Origin: Polyangiaceae bacterium
GTDB taxonomy: Bacteria; Myxococcota_A; Polyangia; Polyangiales; Polyangiaceae
NCBI GenBank assembly: GCA_013214025.1
Contig: JABSRN010000003.1
Span: 124,001 to 188,000 of the forward strand
Reading direction: 5' to 3'
Length of the DNA stretch: 64,000 nucleotides
In this document: one piece after another, positions 27,382 to 36,537 of the stretch
Position numbering within the stretch: the first letter of the stretch is position 1
Layout of the letters: each line of letters starts with the position of its first letter
Made by a program: the position numbers and the translations under genes
Notes under the pieces: generated by a model
What the model was told of the DNA's origin: nothing
The model's database searches: none
What the model saw: the letters and a program-made list of their open reading frames with translations, nothing else

Positions 27382-27394
27382 CCCTGATCGGCGC

Positions 27395-27457
27395 CAACGC
27401 AGAGCTAGATTAATTAGCCCCCCTTTGGTGAGGGCTAATTAATCTAGCTCTGCGTTG
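27395..27457. terminator. perfect 26-bp inverted repeat after the acyl-CoA dehydrogenase gene
   Basis: Arms 27395-27420 and 27432-27457 are exact reverse complements around an 11-base loop. The arms are unusually AT-rich for this DNA (core gattaattag). An imperfect extension on both sides (ggcgc, gaagtaaccc) carries the symmetry into the gene's last codons. It could act as a transcription terminator or mRNA 3' stabiliser, though there is no long T run; a miniature mobile-element end is the alternative. Confidence 0.75.
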
Positions 27458-27463
27458 TTGTTT

Positions 27464-27750
27464 GCGCCGGGGTTACTTCTTCCTGTTTGTGTGTCTGGGG
27501 CCCCGGAGCCCCAGACGGCGTGCAGTTGGCGTGATGGTGGGGGCCCCGGCGTTAATGCCTTGTGTGGGCGTTCAACCATTTCGGCCTTGGGTATGCGCCG
27601 GGGTTACTGCACCTGTTTGTGTGTCTGGGGCCCCGGAGCCCCAGACGGCGTGCAGTTGGCGTGATGGTGGGGTTGATAGCGCGGGGCTTTGGGGTTGCGA
27701 CCAACCCTGATCGGCTTCGGGTATGCGCGGGGTTACTTCTCTGCAGGGCA
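27464..27750. repeat. about 130-bp tandem intergenic repeat containing a GC hairpin
   Basis: Two copies (from 27464 and 27595) begin gcgccggggttact and share a 58-base core that includes gtctggggc / gccccagac, a nine-base stem with a six-base loop. A third copy beginning near 27725 is cut short after the ggggttacttct part. The second halves of the copies differ. The 500-base gap 27382-27897 otherwise holds no gene that I can support. Confidence 0.85.
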
Positions 27751-27897
27751 AGAGTAGTGCGGTAATAATGTTTTGGGCTGCCGGAGAAACGTAGTGAGGC
27801 CCGCAATCGAGTCGGTCGAGCTGTATTGGAAGCTGTGTGGTGCGCGCTGTCGTGTTAGCTAGAGCGTCACTCTCCGACCTATCTTCGGACTTACACG

Positions 27898-29031
27898 ATG
27901 ACGACCCAGGGATACTTCGAAACATGCGGTTGCGCCGCAATCCTGCTTCTCTGTGCGAGCTGCGCGGGGGCCGGTCGGTCCCCTGGATCGAGCGCGGCAA
28001 CAGCTCCGCCGCCGACGGTAGCCGCTGCCGCCCCTGTGGTTCCTCCCTCCGCTTCTGGGGAGACCAGGCGCTTCACTTTTCGCTACGCGGTTCGAATCGG
28101 CCCGCTACCGGCCGGCTCCGTCCACGTATTCATTCCGGTAGCGAAAACGTCCGACAGGCAAATCGTTCACGAATTGACAATAGCGACGCCGATTGACGGG
28201 AATTTGGAAGTGGAGGAGCAGCACGGGAATCAGTTTTGGCACGGCGCGGTGGTGTCGACTGAGGGTCAAAGCTTCGACTTGCGTTTCGACTATGACGTAA
28301 CTCGCATCCCTTTTCAGAAGCGTGGGTTCGGGATGCCGAAAGAGGAGGCGTCTGCAAGCGAACAGGAGGCTTCCCGTCAATATCTCGCCCCGAGTCCTAG
28401 CGTACCGGTTGGGGATCCCGTTCTCGCTCCCATTGTGCACGAGGTCCGTCGAAAGCTGGGCCCCGGGCAAAGTCGCGCGCAAGTGGCACGAGGGATTTTC
28501 GACTGGGTTGTCGACAATATGACCTACAAGAAAGTCGGATCCGGTTGGGGCCATGGCGATACGTTCTGGGCATGCAGCGAGCGGTACGGTAACTGCACTG
28601 ATTTTCACTCGCTGTTCATCTCCCTGGCGCGAACGGAGTCGATACCCGCGCGGTTCGACATTGGCTTCCCTGTGCCCATGGACCGTTCCGGAGGTGAGGT
28701 CAGCGGCTATCACTGTTGGCTTAATTTTTTCTTGCCCGTCATAGGCTGGGTCCCGCTCGACGCTTCCCAGGCGCACCAATACCCGGATCGCCGGAATCAG
28801 TTGTATGGCGCACAACCTGCAGATCGGTTGCATTTCACGACTGGGCGAGCCCTTCAATTGGGAGCTGATCAAAAAAGCGGCGCCTTGAACTACTTTATCT
28901 ATCCGCTGGTGGAGGTAGACGGAGAGCGTTTTACCGGTGCGATGGATACGCGGTTTAGCTACCGAGACACCAAGGCGATTGGGTTCAAGGCGACGGTGGC
29001 AGCCTCGGTTGCGAAACCCCTACCAATCTAG
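27898..29031 (+). CDS. lipoprotein with transglutaminase-like domain
   Basis: 377 residues. Signal peptide with lipobox LLCASC, a Pro/Ala linker, a beta-rich N-terminal domain (about 55-170), then a transglutaminase-like papain-fold core (about 190-310). The catalytic triad is visible: Cys in YGNCTDFHSLF, His in SGYHCWLNFF, Asp in GWVPLDASQA. Such bacterial proteins act as peptidases or amide-forming enzymes in the envelope. A TATCTT box lies 12 bases before the ATG. The convergent neighbour is an acyl-CoA dehydrogenase, so context gives no substrate. Confidence 0.88.
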   Translation: MTTQGYFETCGCAAILLLCASCAGAGRSPGSSAATAPPPTVAAAAPVVPPSASGETRRFTFRYAVRIGPLPAGSVHVFIPVAKTSDRQIVHELTIATPIDGNLEVEEQHGNQFWHGAVVSTEGQSFDLRFDYDVTRIPFQKRGFGMPKEEASASEQEASRQYLAPSPSVPVGDPVLAPIVHEVRRKLGPGQSRAQVARGIFDWVVDNMTYKKVGSGWGHGDTFWACSERYGNCTDFHSLFISLARTESIPARFDIGFPVPMDRSGGEVSGYHCWLNFFLPVIGWVPLDASQAHQYPDRRNQLYGAQPADRLHFTTGRALQLGADQKSGALNYFIYPLVEVDGERFTGAMDTRFSYRDTKAIGFKATVAASVAKPLPI

Positions 29032-29212
29032 CCGTCACCAAGCTCCGGCTCTTCTGCGAGGCGGGACGTACTTAGGTGTGAGGGCAGGGGGCTCCAGGTG
29101 AGGAGCCAGGGGCACACCGCACTTGGCGCGGACTCGTGCAGTTTTCGTAGCTCCGCTGTGGCGCCGCGCTGGGGCGGGCGTCTCGGGTTCGCGCCTGTGG
29201 GGTTGGCTGCGA

Positions 29213-30343
29213 CTACGAGCGGGTGGTGTCGGCGGTGATTAGGTCGGCTACTTTTACTTTGTGCTCGGAGGTGGTGCCTAGGAGCTGGGCGCCGGATTTG
29301 GCGCGGCGCACGAAGAGGTGCATGTTGTGCTCCCAGGTGTAGCCGATGCCGCCGTGGATCTGGATGCCCTCTTTGCCCATGCGTTTTTGGCAGTCGCCGG
29401 CGGCAGCTTTCGCCATGCTCGCGGCAATACGACGCTGACCGTCGTCCTCTGCCAGGGTCATGGTAGCGTAGTAAGCCGTGGAGCGGGCCTTCTCTAGTAA
29501 CACGAATAGATCGGAGAATTTGTGTTGGATGGCCTGGAAGGTGCCAATGGCGACGCCGAATTGCTTTCGCTCTTTGGCGTACTCAAGCGAGACGTCGAGA
29601 ATGCGCTGACAGGTGCCGACCATCTCAAGAGAAAGAGCGGTGACGGCGACGTCGAGGGCGCGGTCCAAACCGGTTTGGGTGTCCGAGGCTCCAGAGAGTC
29701 GGCGGTCATCGCTGATTTCGTAGGCTTCCAGGGTTAGCGTGCACAGGCTGCGACTCTCGTCGAAGCTCTCGATCTTGACGAGCTTGGCATCGCTGGAGGG
29801 CACCACGAAGAGCTGTAGCCCGCCGTCGGCATCTCGCGCCGACACGATGATCTCGTCCGAGTGGTTCGCTTCCATCACCCAGTGGCGCTGGCCGTTGAGT
29901 TTCCATTTGTCACCGTCACGCTTGGCGGTCATCGAGTCGTCGACTGCGCCGAGCCCGCCCGCTTCGTTCGAGATGGCGAGTGTGCCGCGCAGCTCACCCT
30001 CGGCGAGAGTCGGCAGGAATTTCTCTTTTTGCGCGTCAGTGCCGCACTCGATCATTGTCGGCAGAAACTGAGTGGTGGTCGTCAGAAAGGGGCCAGGCGC
30101 CACCGCGCGGCCGTGCTCCTCGAGCACCAGGGCCATGGAAGCGAAGTCGAGGCCGAGGCCGTCGTTGTCTTCGGGCACCATGAGCGCGGGCCAGCCCAGC
30201 TCGACGGCGGTCTCCCAGGGTTGGGTCGCGCGCTTGCCGCTCTCGACGATGCCGCGGACCAGCTCGATCGGACACTCTTTCTCAAGGGCCGTTCGGACGG
30301 AGGTTCGAATTTCTAGCTGTTCTTCTGTGAAGTCGAATTCCAT
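29213..30343 (-). CDS. acyl-CoA dehydrogenase, second copy
   Basis: 376 residues from the ATG at 30341-30343, which begins the typical MEFDFTEEQLEIRTSVRTAL. It has ISNEAGGLGAVDD in place of the usual SEPGAGSD region, LNGQRHWVMEANHSDEIIV, and the C-terminal signature IQIHGGIGYTWEHNMHLFVRRAK of the FadE-like branch often seen in sterol or aromatic side-chain catabolism. The GAGSD-type FAD loop is altered, so activity or substrate may differ. The 180 bases between its stop and the transglutaminase gene hold a GGCTCC/GGAGCC hairpin (29090-29107) and nothing else recognised. Confidence 0.92.
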   Translation of the reverse strand: MEFDFTEEQLEIRTSVRTALEKECPIELVRGIVESGKRATQPWETAVELGWPALMVPEDNDGLGLDFASMALVLEEHGRAVAPGPFLTTTTQFLPTMIECGTDAQKEKFLPTLAEGELRGTLAISNEAGGLGAVDDSMTAKRDGDKWKLNGQRHWVMEANHSDEIIVSARDADGGLQLFVVPSSDAKLVKIESFDESRSLCTLTLEAYEISDDRRLSGASDTQTGLDRALDVAVTALSLEMVGTCQRILDVSLEYAKERKQFGVAIGTFQAIQHKFSDLFVLLEKARSTAYYATMTLAEDDGQRRIAASMAKAAAGDCQKRMGKEGIQIHGGIGYTWEHNMHLFVRRAKSGAQLLGTTSEHKVKVADLITADTTRS

Positions 30344-30543
30344 AAAGCGAGGGGACCCTACACAAAAGCGCCTGGGGATGGAGGGGTCGGCCGGAGATTT
30401 TTCCTCGCCAAGTGAGGGCCATGTCGGGCCGCTGGCAGATCTACAAAAACCTCGGCAAGAGTCGCGATTTGGGCTTGCCGATACGCTACGCTCTTCCCTC
30501 GCGGCGCCACGTGTTGGGAGGTAGCGAGTGGGAGACGGCCGCC

Positions 30544-31335
30544 CTAGAAGGTAGGTGCGGGAATCGTCTTGAAACCGCTGCCCGGCGGGCGGGAATTCGG
30601 CGGCGGGGGCCAGGAGATCCTCGGCATGGGATTCGCCGGCTTGGCGAATAGGTAGCCCTGTCCGAAGTGTGCACCGGTGTCCATCAGGGCGCTGTATTCG
30701 TCGCCGGTTTCCACCCCTTCGGCAACGACCAGTGCACCGAGGTCGACGCACAATCGGACGACCGAAGTAACGAGGGTTCGTTGTCGGGGATTCCGGTCCA
30801 GACCACAGATCAATTCGCGGTCCAGTTTGACGACCTTTGGCTCCAGATCGGCGATGTATTTGAAGTTGGAATAACCGGCGCCCAAATCATCGATCACCAG
30901 GTATTGCCCGGAGCGCGAGCAAACTTCAGAAAGCACGGTCTTGCAGAGGTTGGAGTGGGTGAGCGGCACCGACTCGGTGATCTCGAGGTACAGCTCGTGG
31001 TCGTGAAAGTAGATCGGGTCGTCCGGACGCACGAGCCAACGATCACTCAGTTCCCGCGGGTGCAGGTTGAGAAAGAGTGGCACCCCCGAGCATGCCGGGA
31101 CCGCGATCTCTCGAATCATTCGTCCCAGACGTCCGACGCAACCAGCTTCCACTGCGTTGTCGAAAAGCTCAGGAGGTGAGTTGTAGCGGCTGCACCGAAC
31201 CAACGCCTCGTAAGCGAAGAGCTCGCCGTTGTGCATGTGGATGATCGGCTGAAACACCACCCTCAGTTCGTCCCGCGATACGATTGCGTTCAGGGCTCGG
31301 TTCGAGTCACGTAGCTCGCTGTCTGGTCCAGGCAT
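30544..31335 (-). CDS. EAL-domain cyclic-di-GMP phosphodiesterase
   Basis: 263 residues from the ATG at 31333-31335, chosen because ccggag lies eight bases upstream. Essentially a single EAL domain. The catalytic set is present: EAL in FAYEALVRC, Asn in FLNLHP, Glu in EITESVPL, the double Asp in IDDLGAGYS, Lys in VKLDREL and VAEGVET. It should hydrolyse cyclic di-GMP. No sensor domain is attached. A related but altered EAL gene closes the window at 63001-63987. The 282 bases upstream show no gene. Confidence 0.92.
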   Translation of the reverse strand: MPGPDSELRDSNRALNAIVSRDELRVVFQPIIHMHNGELFAYEALVRCSRYNSPPELFDNAVEAGCVGRLGRMIREIAVPACSGVPLFLNLHPRELSDRWLVRPDDPIYFHDHELYLEITESVPLTHSNLCKTVLSEVCSRSGQYLVIDDLGAGYSNFKYIADLEPKVVKLDRELICGLDRNPRQRTLVTSVVRLCVDLGALVVAEGVETGDEYSALMDTGAHFGQGYLFAKPANPMPRISWPPPPNSRPPGSGFKTIPAPTF

Positions 31336-31617
31336 GGGAGAACTCCGGAAGAAAAGGTGGCCGCGCGCCGCGCCAGAGGTCACAATACTCTGTTCCGTGC
31401 CTGGGAGCCAAGTCCCGAGGGCGCGATTCGATGTCGTTGGAATTCGCACTGGGCGGGGCAACAGGAGTGGGACCGTGGTGGGTCAGCCTTGGCTATCTCT
31501 GCATAGTCAATATTGCTGAGTACCGAATGCTGGTGCCAGAGTTCACGTAAAAGGGGAGCGGGCTGAGACCGGCCCCTGTTCGGGCTTCAGCGGCCCCCTA
31601 ATACGAGCCGTTGTGGG

Positions 31618-32064
31618 TTAGGAGCTTCGCTCGATCAGCACAACGCCGACCACCAACAATAGAAGACCCAAGATCCGACCACCGCTGATCGGCCTCACGG
31701 AGTAGCCGACCCAGCCGAAGTGATCGATGACCACCGATGAACCCAGCTGTCCCGCCACCAAACAGGCGACTAGCAGTGCCGCTCCTAGCTTGGGGGCAGC
31801 GATCACTGCCGTGAGCACCAAGCTCGCTCCGCAGATCCCGCCTAGGTAGCTCCAAAGGGGAGCTTGCCCCATGCGCTCGAGGCTTGGCATCGGGATCCCC
31901 ATCACGGCGACCACCACCGAGAGCACAAACAGCCCGACTCCGAAGTTGGTGACGGCGGCCCACAGGGGGTGACCGGTGTGGCGACGCAGTTCCGCGTTGA
32001 TTCCGGATTGGAGGGGCAGAATCATGCCGACACCGACGGCCAGGGCTATCAACAGAGCTCGCAT
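31618..32064 (-). CDS. DMT-family transporter of the YdcZ type
   Basis: 148 residues with four or five membrane helices and almost no loops: LLIALAVGVGMILPLQSGINAELRR, WAAVTNFGVGLFVLSVVV, YLGGICGASLVLTAVIAAPKLGAALLVACLVAGQL, GRILGLLLLVVGVVLIE. The phrase PxxxGxxLxxACLVAGQ is the hallmark of the YdcZ (DUF606) branch, a half-size drug/metabolite transporter that works as a dimer. An aaagg ribosome site precedes the ATG. Substrate unknown. It stands between unrelated genes. Confidence 0.88.
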   Translation of the reverse strand: MRALLIALAVGVGMILPLQSGINAELRRHTGHPLWAAVTNFGVGLFVLSVVVAVMGIPMPSLERMGQAPLWSYLGGICGASLVLTAVIAAPKLGAALLVACLVAGQLGSSVVIDHFGWVGYSVRPISGGRILGLLLLVVGVVLIERSS

Positions 32065-32170
32065 CTTGGGTGATTACCTTTCAGCCGCCAGGGTGGCGTG
32101 CTGGGGCCGATGCTAGCTCGACTCGTGGCGCCGGGTCCCGCGCTTTTATTCGGGTCTGGCGCCAGCACGC

Positions 32171-33418
32171 TCAGCGGACGCCTGCTGTCGAGTTCGCTTT
32201 AGAAGAATCGAGGCGCAACGCCATTCCGGGCAGCACGGTTCCGAGGCGACTCGTGATGATTTGATCCCCAGGCCTCAGTCCCGCGCTCACCAACACCGTG
32301 TCCTTGCGTCTGCCCGCAATGGAAACCGGTCGAATCTCAAGAGTCCCCTTCGAATAGACGTACACCTTGTCGCCTTCTCGCAGGGTGTGGCGGGGGATTT
32401 CGAAGACTTCCATTGGCTGGCCGCCGGCAATTTCCACCGTGACGTAGGCTCCTAGCAATAGCGGGACCTGCGGTGTTTTTGTGGCGGACTGCTCTGACGA
32501 CGGCGGCGTGTTCGGCGCGGTCGAGCCATTCGCACCCTGGGGATCGATGATTTCAATGACGATTCTCGCCATCCGCCCGACCGGATCGAGTTCACCGAGG
32601 AGTCGCAACACGGTGCCGGACCACTCGGCGTGTTCATCTCCCATCGACTGGCGGATCGCCGCCGTGGAGCCCTCTTTGGCGCCGGCTATCCCCGGCACGC
32701 GGAGGCTACCGAGGGACGCTACGGGGATCGAGACTTGAACCCAATATCGATCCGTTGCGACCAGCGTGGCGAGGGCACGGCCCGGTGCAATCACCTGATC
32801 GAGCTCGACGGATTCTTGGGTGACAATGCAGTCGAAGGGGACTTTGAGCGTCGTGCGGGTCAGCGCGAGTTGCGCCGTGCTCAGCGAGCTTTCTGCAGCG
32901 GAGAGCGAAGCTTCGGCGCTTTTGAGCTGCGGCTGTCGTAGCGCTAAGGCGCGCCCCTCATCGGTGGCGTTTTTGTCTTCGCCGATGATTTTCCACTCGT
33001 CGGCGGCGATCCTTTGGCGGCTGCGCTCCACCTCCAGCTGAAGTTCCGCCGCGTTCACGTTGGCTGCGCGCTGCTTGGCGGCGAGGGAGTAGTCCCGGGG
33101 ATCGATGCGAATCAGTCGCGACCCCTTCTTCATGCGGCCCCCCAACACCAATGCCGGGTTTTGCCAGACGATCTTGCCGGAGACTTGGGCGACCACGCTG
33201 AGTTCCCGAGAGGGGATCACCGAGCCTTGAGCGCGAACGGCGACCGATTGTTGTGACGGCACGGCATCGAGCAAAGTCACCAGCGTGCCGCGTGTGTTGG
33301 CGGCGCGGGTTACGGGTGCGGGTTTGGAGTTCAGCAGGCCGCGGAAAACCGCCACGCCCGCAGCGATGACAACAACCGGCAGCGCGACTTGGACGACACG
33401 ACGGAGTAGCGGGTTCAT
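32171..33418 (-). CDS. RND efflux periplasmic adaptor (membrane fusion protein)
   Basis: 415 residues: N-terminal membrane anchor (LLRRVVQVALPVVVIAAGVAV), lipoyl-like half-motifs, an alpha-hairpin with heptads (about 100-190), the second lipoyl half FDCIVTQESVELDQVIAPG and a beta-barrel domain. This is the AcrA/HlyD-type adaptor. Its ATG overlaps the stop of the tetR gene by four bases, so the two are translationally coupled. No pump follows it; the only RND pump in the window lies 6 kb away on the same strand. Confidence 0.92.
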   Translation of the reverse strand: MNPLLRRVVQVALPVVVIAAGVAVFRGLLNSKPAPVTRAANTRGTLVTLLDAVPSQQSVAVRAQGSVIPSRELSVVAQVSGKIVWQNPALVLGGRMKKGSRLIRIDPRDYSLAAKQRAANVNAAELQLEVERSRQRIAADEWKIIGEDKNATDEGRALALRQPQLKSAEASLSAAESSLSTAQLALTRTTLKVPFDCIVTQESVELDQVIAPGRALATLVATDRYWVQVSIPVASLGSLRVPGIAGAKEGSTAAIRQSMGDEHAEWSGTVLRLLGELDPVGRMARIVIEIIDPQGANGSTAPNTPPSSEQSATKTPQVPLLLGAYVTVEIAGGQPMEVFEIPRHTLREGDKVYVYSKGTLEIRPVSIAGRRKDTVLVSAGLRPGDQIITSRLGTVLPGMALRLDSSKANSTAGVR

Positions 33419-34065
33419 TCCTTGCCTTTCGAGCTGCGGATCCCCGCCACCAAAATGTCGATAAAGCCCGGAACGAGAGCGCCCCTACTGCCCGCGCTCG
33501 GGACGCGCCGCCCGAGTTCTTTTTCATTGGAGCTGAGCAAGAGAACGCCCGCCAGGCCGCCCCATAGCTGGACTGCCGCCGTTGCTGGGTTGAGATCCGA
33601 ACGCACGCTCTTGTCCTCGATGCCCAACTGTAATGCGGCAACACCGTGCAGAAATAGTCGCGACGTGGCCGATTGATAGGCTTCAAATGTTGCGCTTCCG
33701 CTCACCACATAGCCCGCGGTGAGCCAGCTCAGCGCGACTTGGAATCGACTCGGATCCTCGGAGGCTTGGGTTGCGTGAATATGTAGAAATCGTTCGAGCC
33801 GCTCTAACCCAGTGCCGGGAATTTCGACTGCCTGGAGGTAGTCGGACTCCACTTCCGTGAGTACCCGCAGAGCGATCTCCAGATACAATTCGTCTTTGCT
33901 CTCGAAGTAGAGATACAGCGTGCCCTTACTGAGCTCGGCTGAGCGCGCGATGTCAGCCATGGTCGCGCCCGCTAGACCTTGGGTGAGGAACACCTGCTCG
34001 GCTGCGTCGATGATGCGGCTCTTGCGCTCTTCACGCTCACGCTGTCTTCGCTCCTCTACTCCCAC
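33415..34065 (-). CDS. TetR-family transcriptional regulator
   Basis: 216 residues. The helix-turn-helix region is textbook: RIIDAAEQVFLTQGLAGATMADIARSAELSKGTLYLYFESKDELY (read in parts: AGATMADIARSAELSKGTLY). The C-terminal ligand domain is divergent, as usual. The start is GTG. A palindrome with overlapping half-sites lies 34 bases upstream, so autoregulation together with the co-transcribed adaptor gene is expected. Confidence 0.93.
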   Translation of the reverse strand: MGVEERRQREREERKSRIIDAAEQVFLTQGLAGATMADIARSAELSKGTLYLYFESKDELYLEIALRVLTEVESDYLQAVEIPGTGLERLERFLHIHATQASEDPSRFQVALSWLTAGYVVSGSATFEAYQSATSRLFLHGVAALQLGIEDKSVRSDLNPATAAVQLWGGLAGVLLLSSNEKELGRRVPSAGSRGALVPGFIDILVAGIRSSKGKE

Positions 34066-34092
34066 TTTACCTCGATGACTGGCGCTATCAAT

Positions 34093-34129
34093 GACCGACG
34101 GTCAGAACCTGACCGATAGTTAATGTCAA
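34093..34129 (-). promoter_or_regulatory. TetR-type operator and -35 box
   Basis: CGGTCAG-aac-CTGACCG at 34099-34115 is a perfect 7-3-7 palindrome, and GACCG-a-CGGTC at 34093-34103 overlaps it as a second symmetric site. On the minus strand a consensus TTGACA (34124-34129) lies just upstream, so a bound repressor would cover the core promoter of the tetR-adaptor operon. The -10 box is not obvious. Confidence 0.7.
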
Positions 34130-34142
34130 TAGCCGCCCCGTG

Positions 34143-34162
34143 CAAGTCTGGGGTCAGACTTG
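34143..34162. repeat. perfect 8-bp hairpin CAAGTCTG-gggt-CAGACTTG
   Basis: Eight paired bases with a four-base loop in the gap between tetR and the next gene. The ggggtcagac core resembles REP-type elements associated with RAYT transposases in other bacteria, but no such gene is visible here. The surrounding region 34163-34352 contains an AT-rich patch (gttaaataaaac) and no supported gene. Confidence 0.55.
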
Positions 34163-34352
34163 TGTGCCCGGCGTTTCTAAAAGGTTAAATAAAACATAGG
34201 CGTATGCAATTGTCCGGCTCTGCCCTGGGGGCCGCTAGCCCCACCTCTAGCTGGGCTCTGCGCTTCGGTGTCGCCAGGACGAAGCCGTGTTTCGCGCTCG
34301 CAACATGTGCCGCATCCCTTGAGCCCAGCGACGGGAGCACTAGGTTCGTGGG

Positions 34353-34622
34353 GTGGAGGTTGATGGTGTGGGCGGTGTAGCTAGCGCGCTCGGGGTGGTG
34401 GCAGCTGCGCTATTTTCGTCCCTTGGCATCGCCTCGATGGTGGGCTTTCTTGAGAACGGCGAAGCGGGCAAACGCACTTTTCTCCCGGTTCTCTTACTCT
34501 CTGGCATGGTGGCGACCTTCCAGATAGCGCCAATGAAATCAGCGCCGACCTTGGCCGTTGTGTTCGCCGTGGTGTTTGGCGGCGGCTGGTGGGTACGGCG
34601 TCACCGACGGAGCGGCCGGTAG
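34353..34622 (+). CDS. small putative membrane protein
   Basis: 89 residues with two or three hydrophobic segments (GVVAAALFSSLGIASMVGF, FLPVLLLSGMVATFQIA, LAVVFAVVFGGGWWV) and a basic end RRHRRSGR. No family recognised. The GTG start follows TAGGTT by six bases, the spacing seen for other genes here, and a strong terminator-like hairpin lies downstream at 34783-34823. These support a real gene, but its small size keeps the call tentative. Confidence 0.4.
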   Translation: MEVDGVGGVASALGVVAAALFSSLGIASMVGFLENGEAGKRTFLPVLLLSGMVATFQIAPMKSAPTLAVVFAVVFGGGWWVRRHRRSGR

Positions 34623-34782
34623 CTCGTTTCGATTCGGCACTTCCCGAGGTATTAATTCGGGCGACCAAAGCGTTCGTCGGACGCTGGGTTTCACCAATAT
34701 TTCCGGGGATTTATTGGCGAACATTGAGCGCGCGATGCGGTTGCCGGCTGCGGTTTCATCTAGTATGACGCCCACCAATCCA

Positions 34783-34823
34783 GGCAAAAACCGACGTTTT
34801 TCTCGGTATTTTTGCCGTTTTTT
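34783..34823 (+). terminator. intrinsic terminator or attenuator before the carboxylase operon
   Basis: GGCAAAAA (34783-34790) plus CCGA pairs with TCGG and TTTTTGCC (34808-34815), with a two-base bulge and an eight-base loop, followed directly by a run of six T. It ends 43 bases before the carboxylase start, so it either ends transcription of the small upstream gene or attenuates the operon. Confidence 0.65.
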
Positions 34824-34866
34824 CGCACCCCCAACGGGGGCGCGATGCCAGCTGAAATAACGCCCC

Positions 34867-36537
34867 ATGACCGCAACTAGTTTTACGCTGAATAATCCCC
34901 TTCAAGAGACTAGCCGAGCGAGTGGCGCAGGCGGTACGGCGACTGCCGCCAAGCCTGGTCCCTACGACGATGCCCTCGCTCTCGGCACAGAGCTAGTCTC
35001 CAAGGCACGGGCCGGTGGTGGGACTGACCGCATGCGCGTCCAGCACAGCAAGGGACGCATGACGGTGTGGGAGCGCATTCGCGTGCTCACCGACGAAGAG
35101 CCCAACCTCTACTTCGAGAACTGGGGCAAACATCTTGACGGTGCCTCTATCGTCACGGGGATCCTGAACGTGAAGGGTCGCGACGTAGCCGTTTACGGTC
35201 ACGATTTTACCCTGCGCGCCGGATCCATCGACGCGACCAACGGCGCCAAGCTCGCGCGCCTCATTCAGATGGCGGGCCAACACGGGATCCCGCTGATCGG
35301 TCTCAACGATTCCGCTGGTGCGTTTGTGCCGGCTGGTGTCGGCGGCCTGGACGGATACAGCGAAGCTTTCACAGCTCTGCGTAAGCTCAGCGGCGTCGTG
35401 CCGAGCATCATGTGTATGTTCGGCTACAACGCTGGCGGTGGCGCCTACCTGCCAAGGCAGGGCTCCTTCATGATTCAGTCCGAGAACACCTTCTTCGGAC
35501 TCACGGGACCGGCGGTCGTCAAATCCGCCTTGGGCGAGGACATCACGGCGGACGCCTTGGGCGGACCCGGTGTGCACGGCCAGAGCGGTGTCGTGGATCT
35601 CGTGACTCCAGACGAGCTCGGCTCCCTGAGAACCGCTCTTCGATTGCTTTCCTACCTACCGGACAACAATCGGAGTTCCGCTCCCTTCGCAGAGACATCC
35701 GATCCGGTGGATCGCGTAGTGCACGAAGAGCGCATTCTGTTCCGCAACATCTTCAACTCGCCGGCGGGCATGAACACCCCGCTGGATATCACTCTGTATT
35801 TGCAGCAAATCTGCGACCACGGAGAATATTTCGAGCTCCAGCCCGAGCGGGCGCGGAACATCGTCACGGCCTTTGGGCGCATCGGTGGTCACGTGGTCGG
35901 ATTCTTGGCGAACAACTCCGCCGTGTCGTCCGGACAGATCGACATTGACGCGGCTCAGAAGGGCACGCGCTTCGTGCGCTTCTGCAATCTGTACAACATC
36001 CCAATGATCTTCCTGGAAGACACGACTGGCTTCTTGCCGGGCAAGGAGCAGGAACACCGTGGGATTGTGTCGGCTGGTCGCCGCCTGCTCGATTCCATCA
36101 TCGATTTGCGCACCCCGCGAATCACTCTGATCATCCGCAACGCCTTCGGTGGTGCCTACGCTGCTTACAACTCGTACTTTACTGGCGCCGACTTGGTGCT
36201 CACCCTGCCGACAGCTCGTATCGCCGTGATGGGTCCTGCCGGAAAAGACTACGTCTACAAGTCCGAAATGCAGCAGATCGCTCGAACCTTCAAAGCCGAC
36301 ATCGAAGGAGGCGCGTCCGACGCGGATGCTGCCGCGTCACGGGACGCCGCGTTGGCGAAGCTCAGCCTGCGCTACGAAGCGGAATTGATGAACCCCAAGG
36401 AGGCTCTGGCCCTCGGCTCCGTGTCGAGCGTGGTCATGCCAGGGGAAACGCGTCAGGTGCTAGCCAAGAACCTCAGCTTCCTCATGCGAAAATACAGACC
36501 GGAACCCATGGGCGCGCCACAACGGGAGTTTGAATGA
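34867..36537 (+). CDS. acyl-CoA carboxylase carboxyltransferase (beta) subunit
   Basis: 556 residues, typical for propionyl/methylcrotonyl-type carboxyltransferases with fused N- and C-halves. Recognisable parts: [69 protein letters not shown], and in the second half [20 protein letters not shown] and [13 protein letters not shown]. It moves the carboxyl group from biotin to acyl-CoA. The stop overlaps the start of the biotin-carboxylase gene (ATGATG), so the two subunits are coupled. Substrate (acetyl, propionyl or a longer acyl group) cannot be fixed by eye. Confidence 0.93.
   Translation: MTATSFTLNNPLQETSRASGAGGTATAAKPGPYDDALALGTELVSKARAGGGTDRMRVQHSKGRMTVWERIRVLTDEEPNLYFENWGKHLDGASIVTGILNVKGRDVAVYGHDFTLRAGSIDATNGAKLARLIQMAGQHGIPLIGLNDSAGAFVPAGVGGLDGYSEAFTALRKLSGVVPSIMCMFGYNAGGGAYLPRQGSFMIQSENTFFGLTGPAVVKSALGEDITADALGGPGVHGQSGVVDLVTPDELGSLRTALRLLSYLPDNNRSSAPFAETSDPVDRVVHEERILFRNIFNSPAGMNTPLDITLYLQQICDHGEYFELQPERARNIVTAFGRIGGHVVGFLANNSAVSSGQIDIDAAQKGTRFVRFCNLYNIPMIFLEDTTGFLPGKEQEHRGIVSAGRRLLDSIIDLRTPRITLIIRNAFGGAYAAYNSYFTGADLVLTLPTARIAVMGPAGKDYVYKSEMQQIARTFKADIEGGASDADAAASRDAALAKLSLRYEAELMNPKEALALGSVSSVVMPGETRQVLAKNLSFLMRKYRPEPMGAPQREFE

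Noticed and set aside
27464-27765. Short open frames in the repeat-rich intergenic region
   Set aside because: They owe their existence to the tandem repeat itself, which is translated almost identically twice, and lack start signals.
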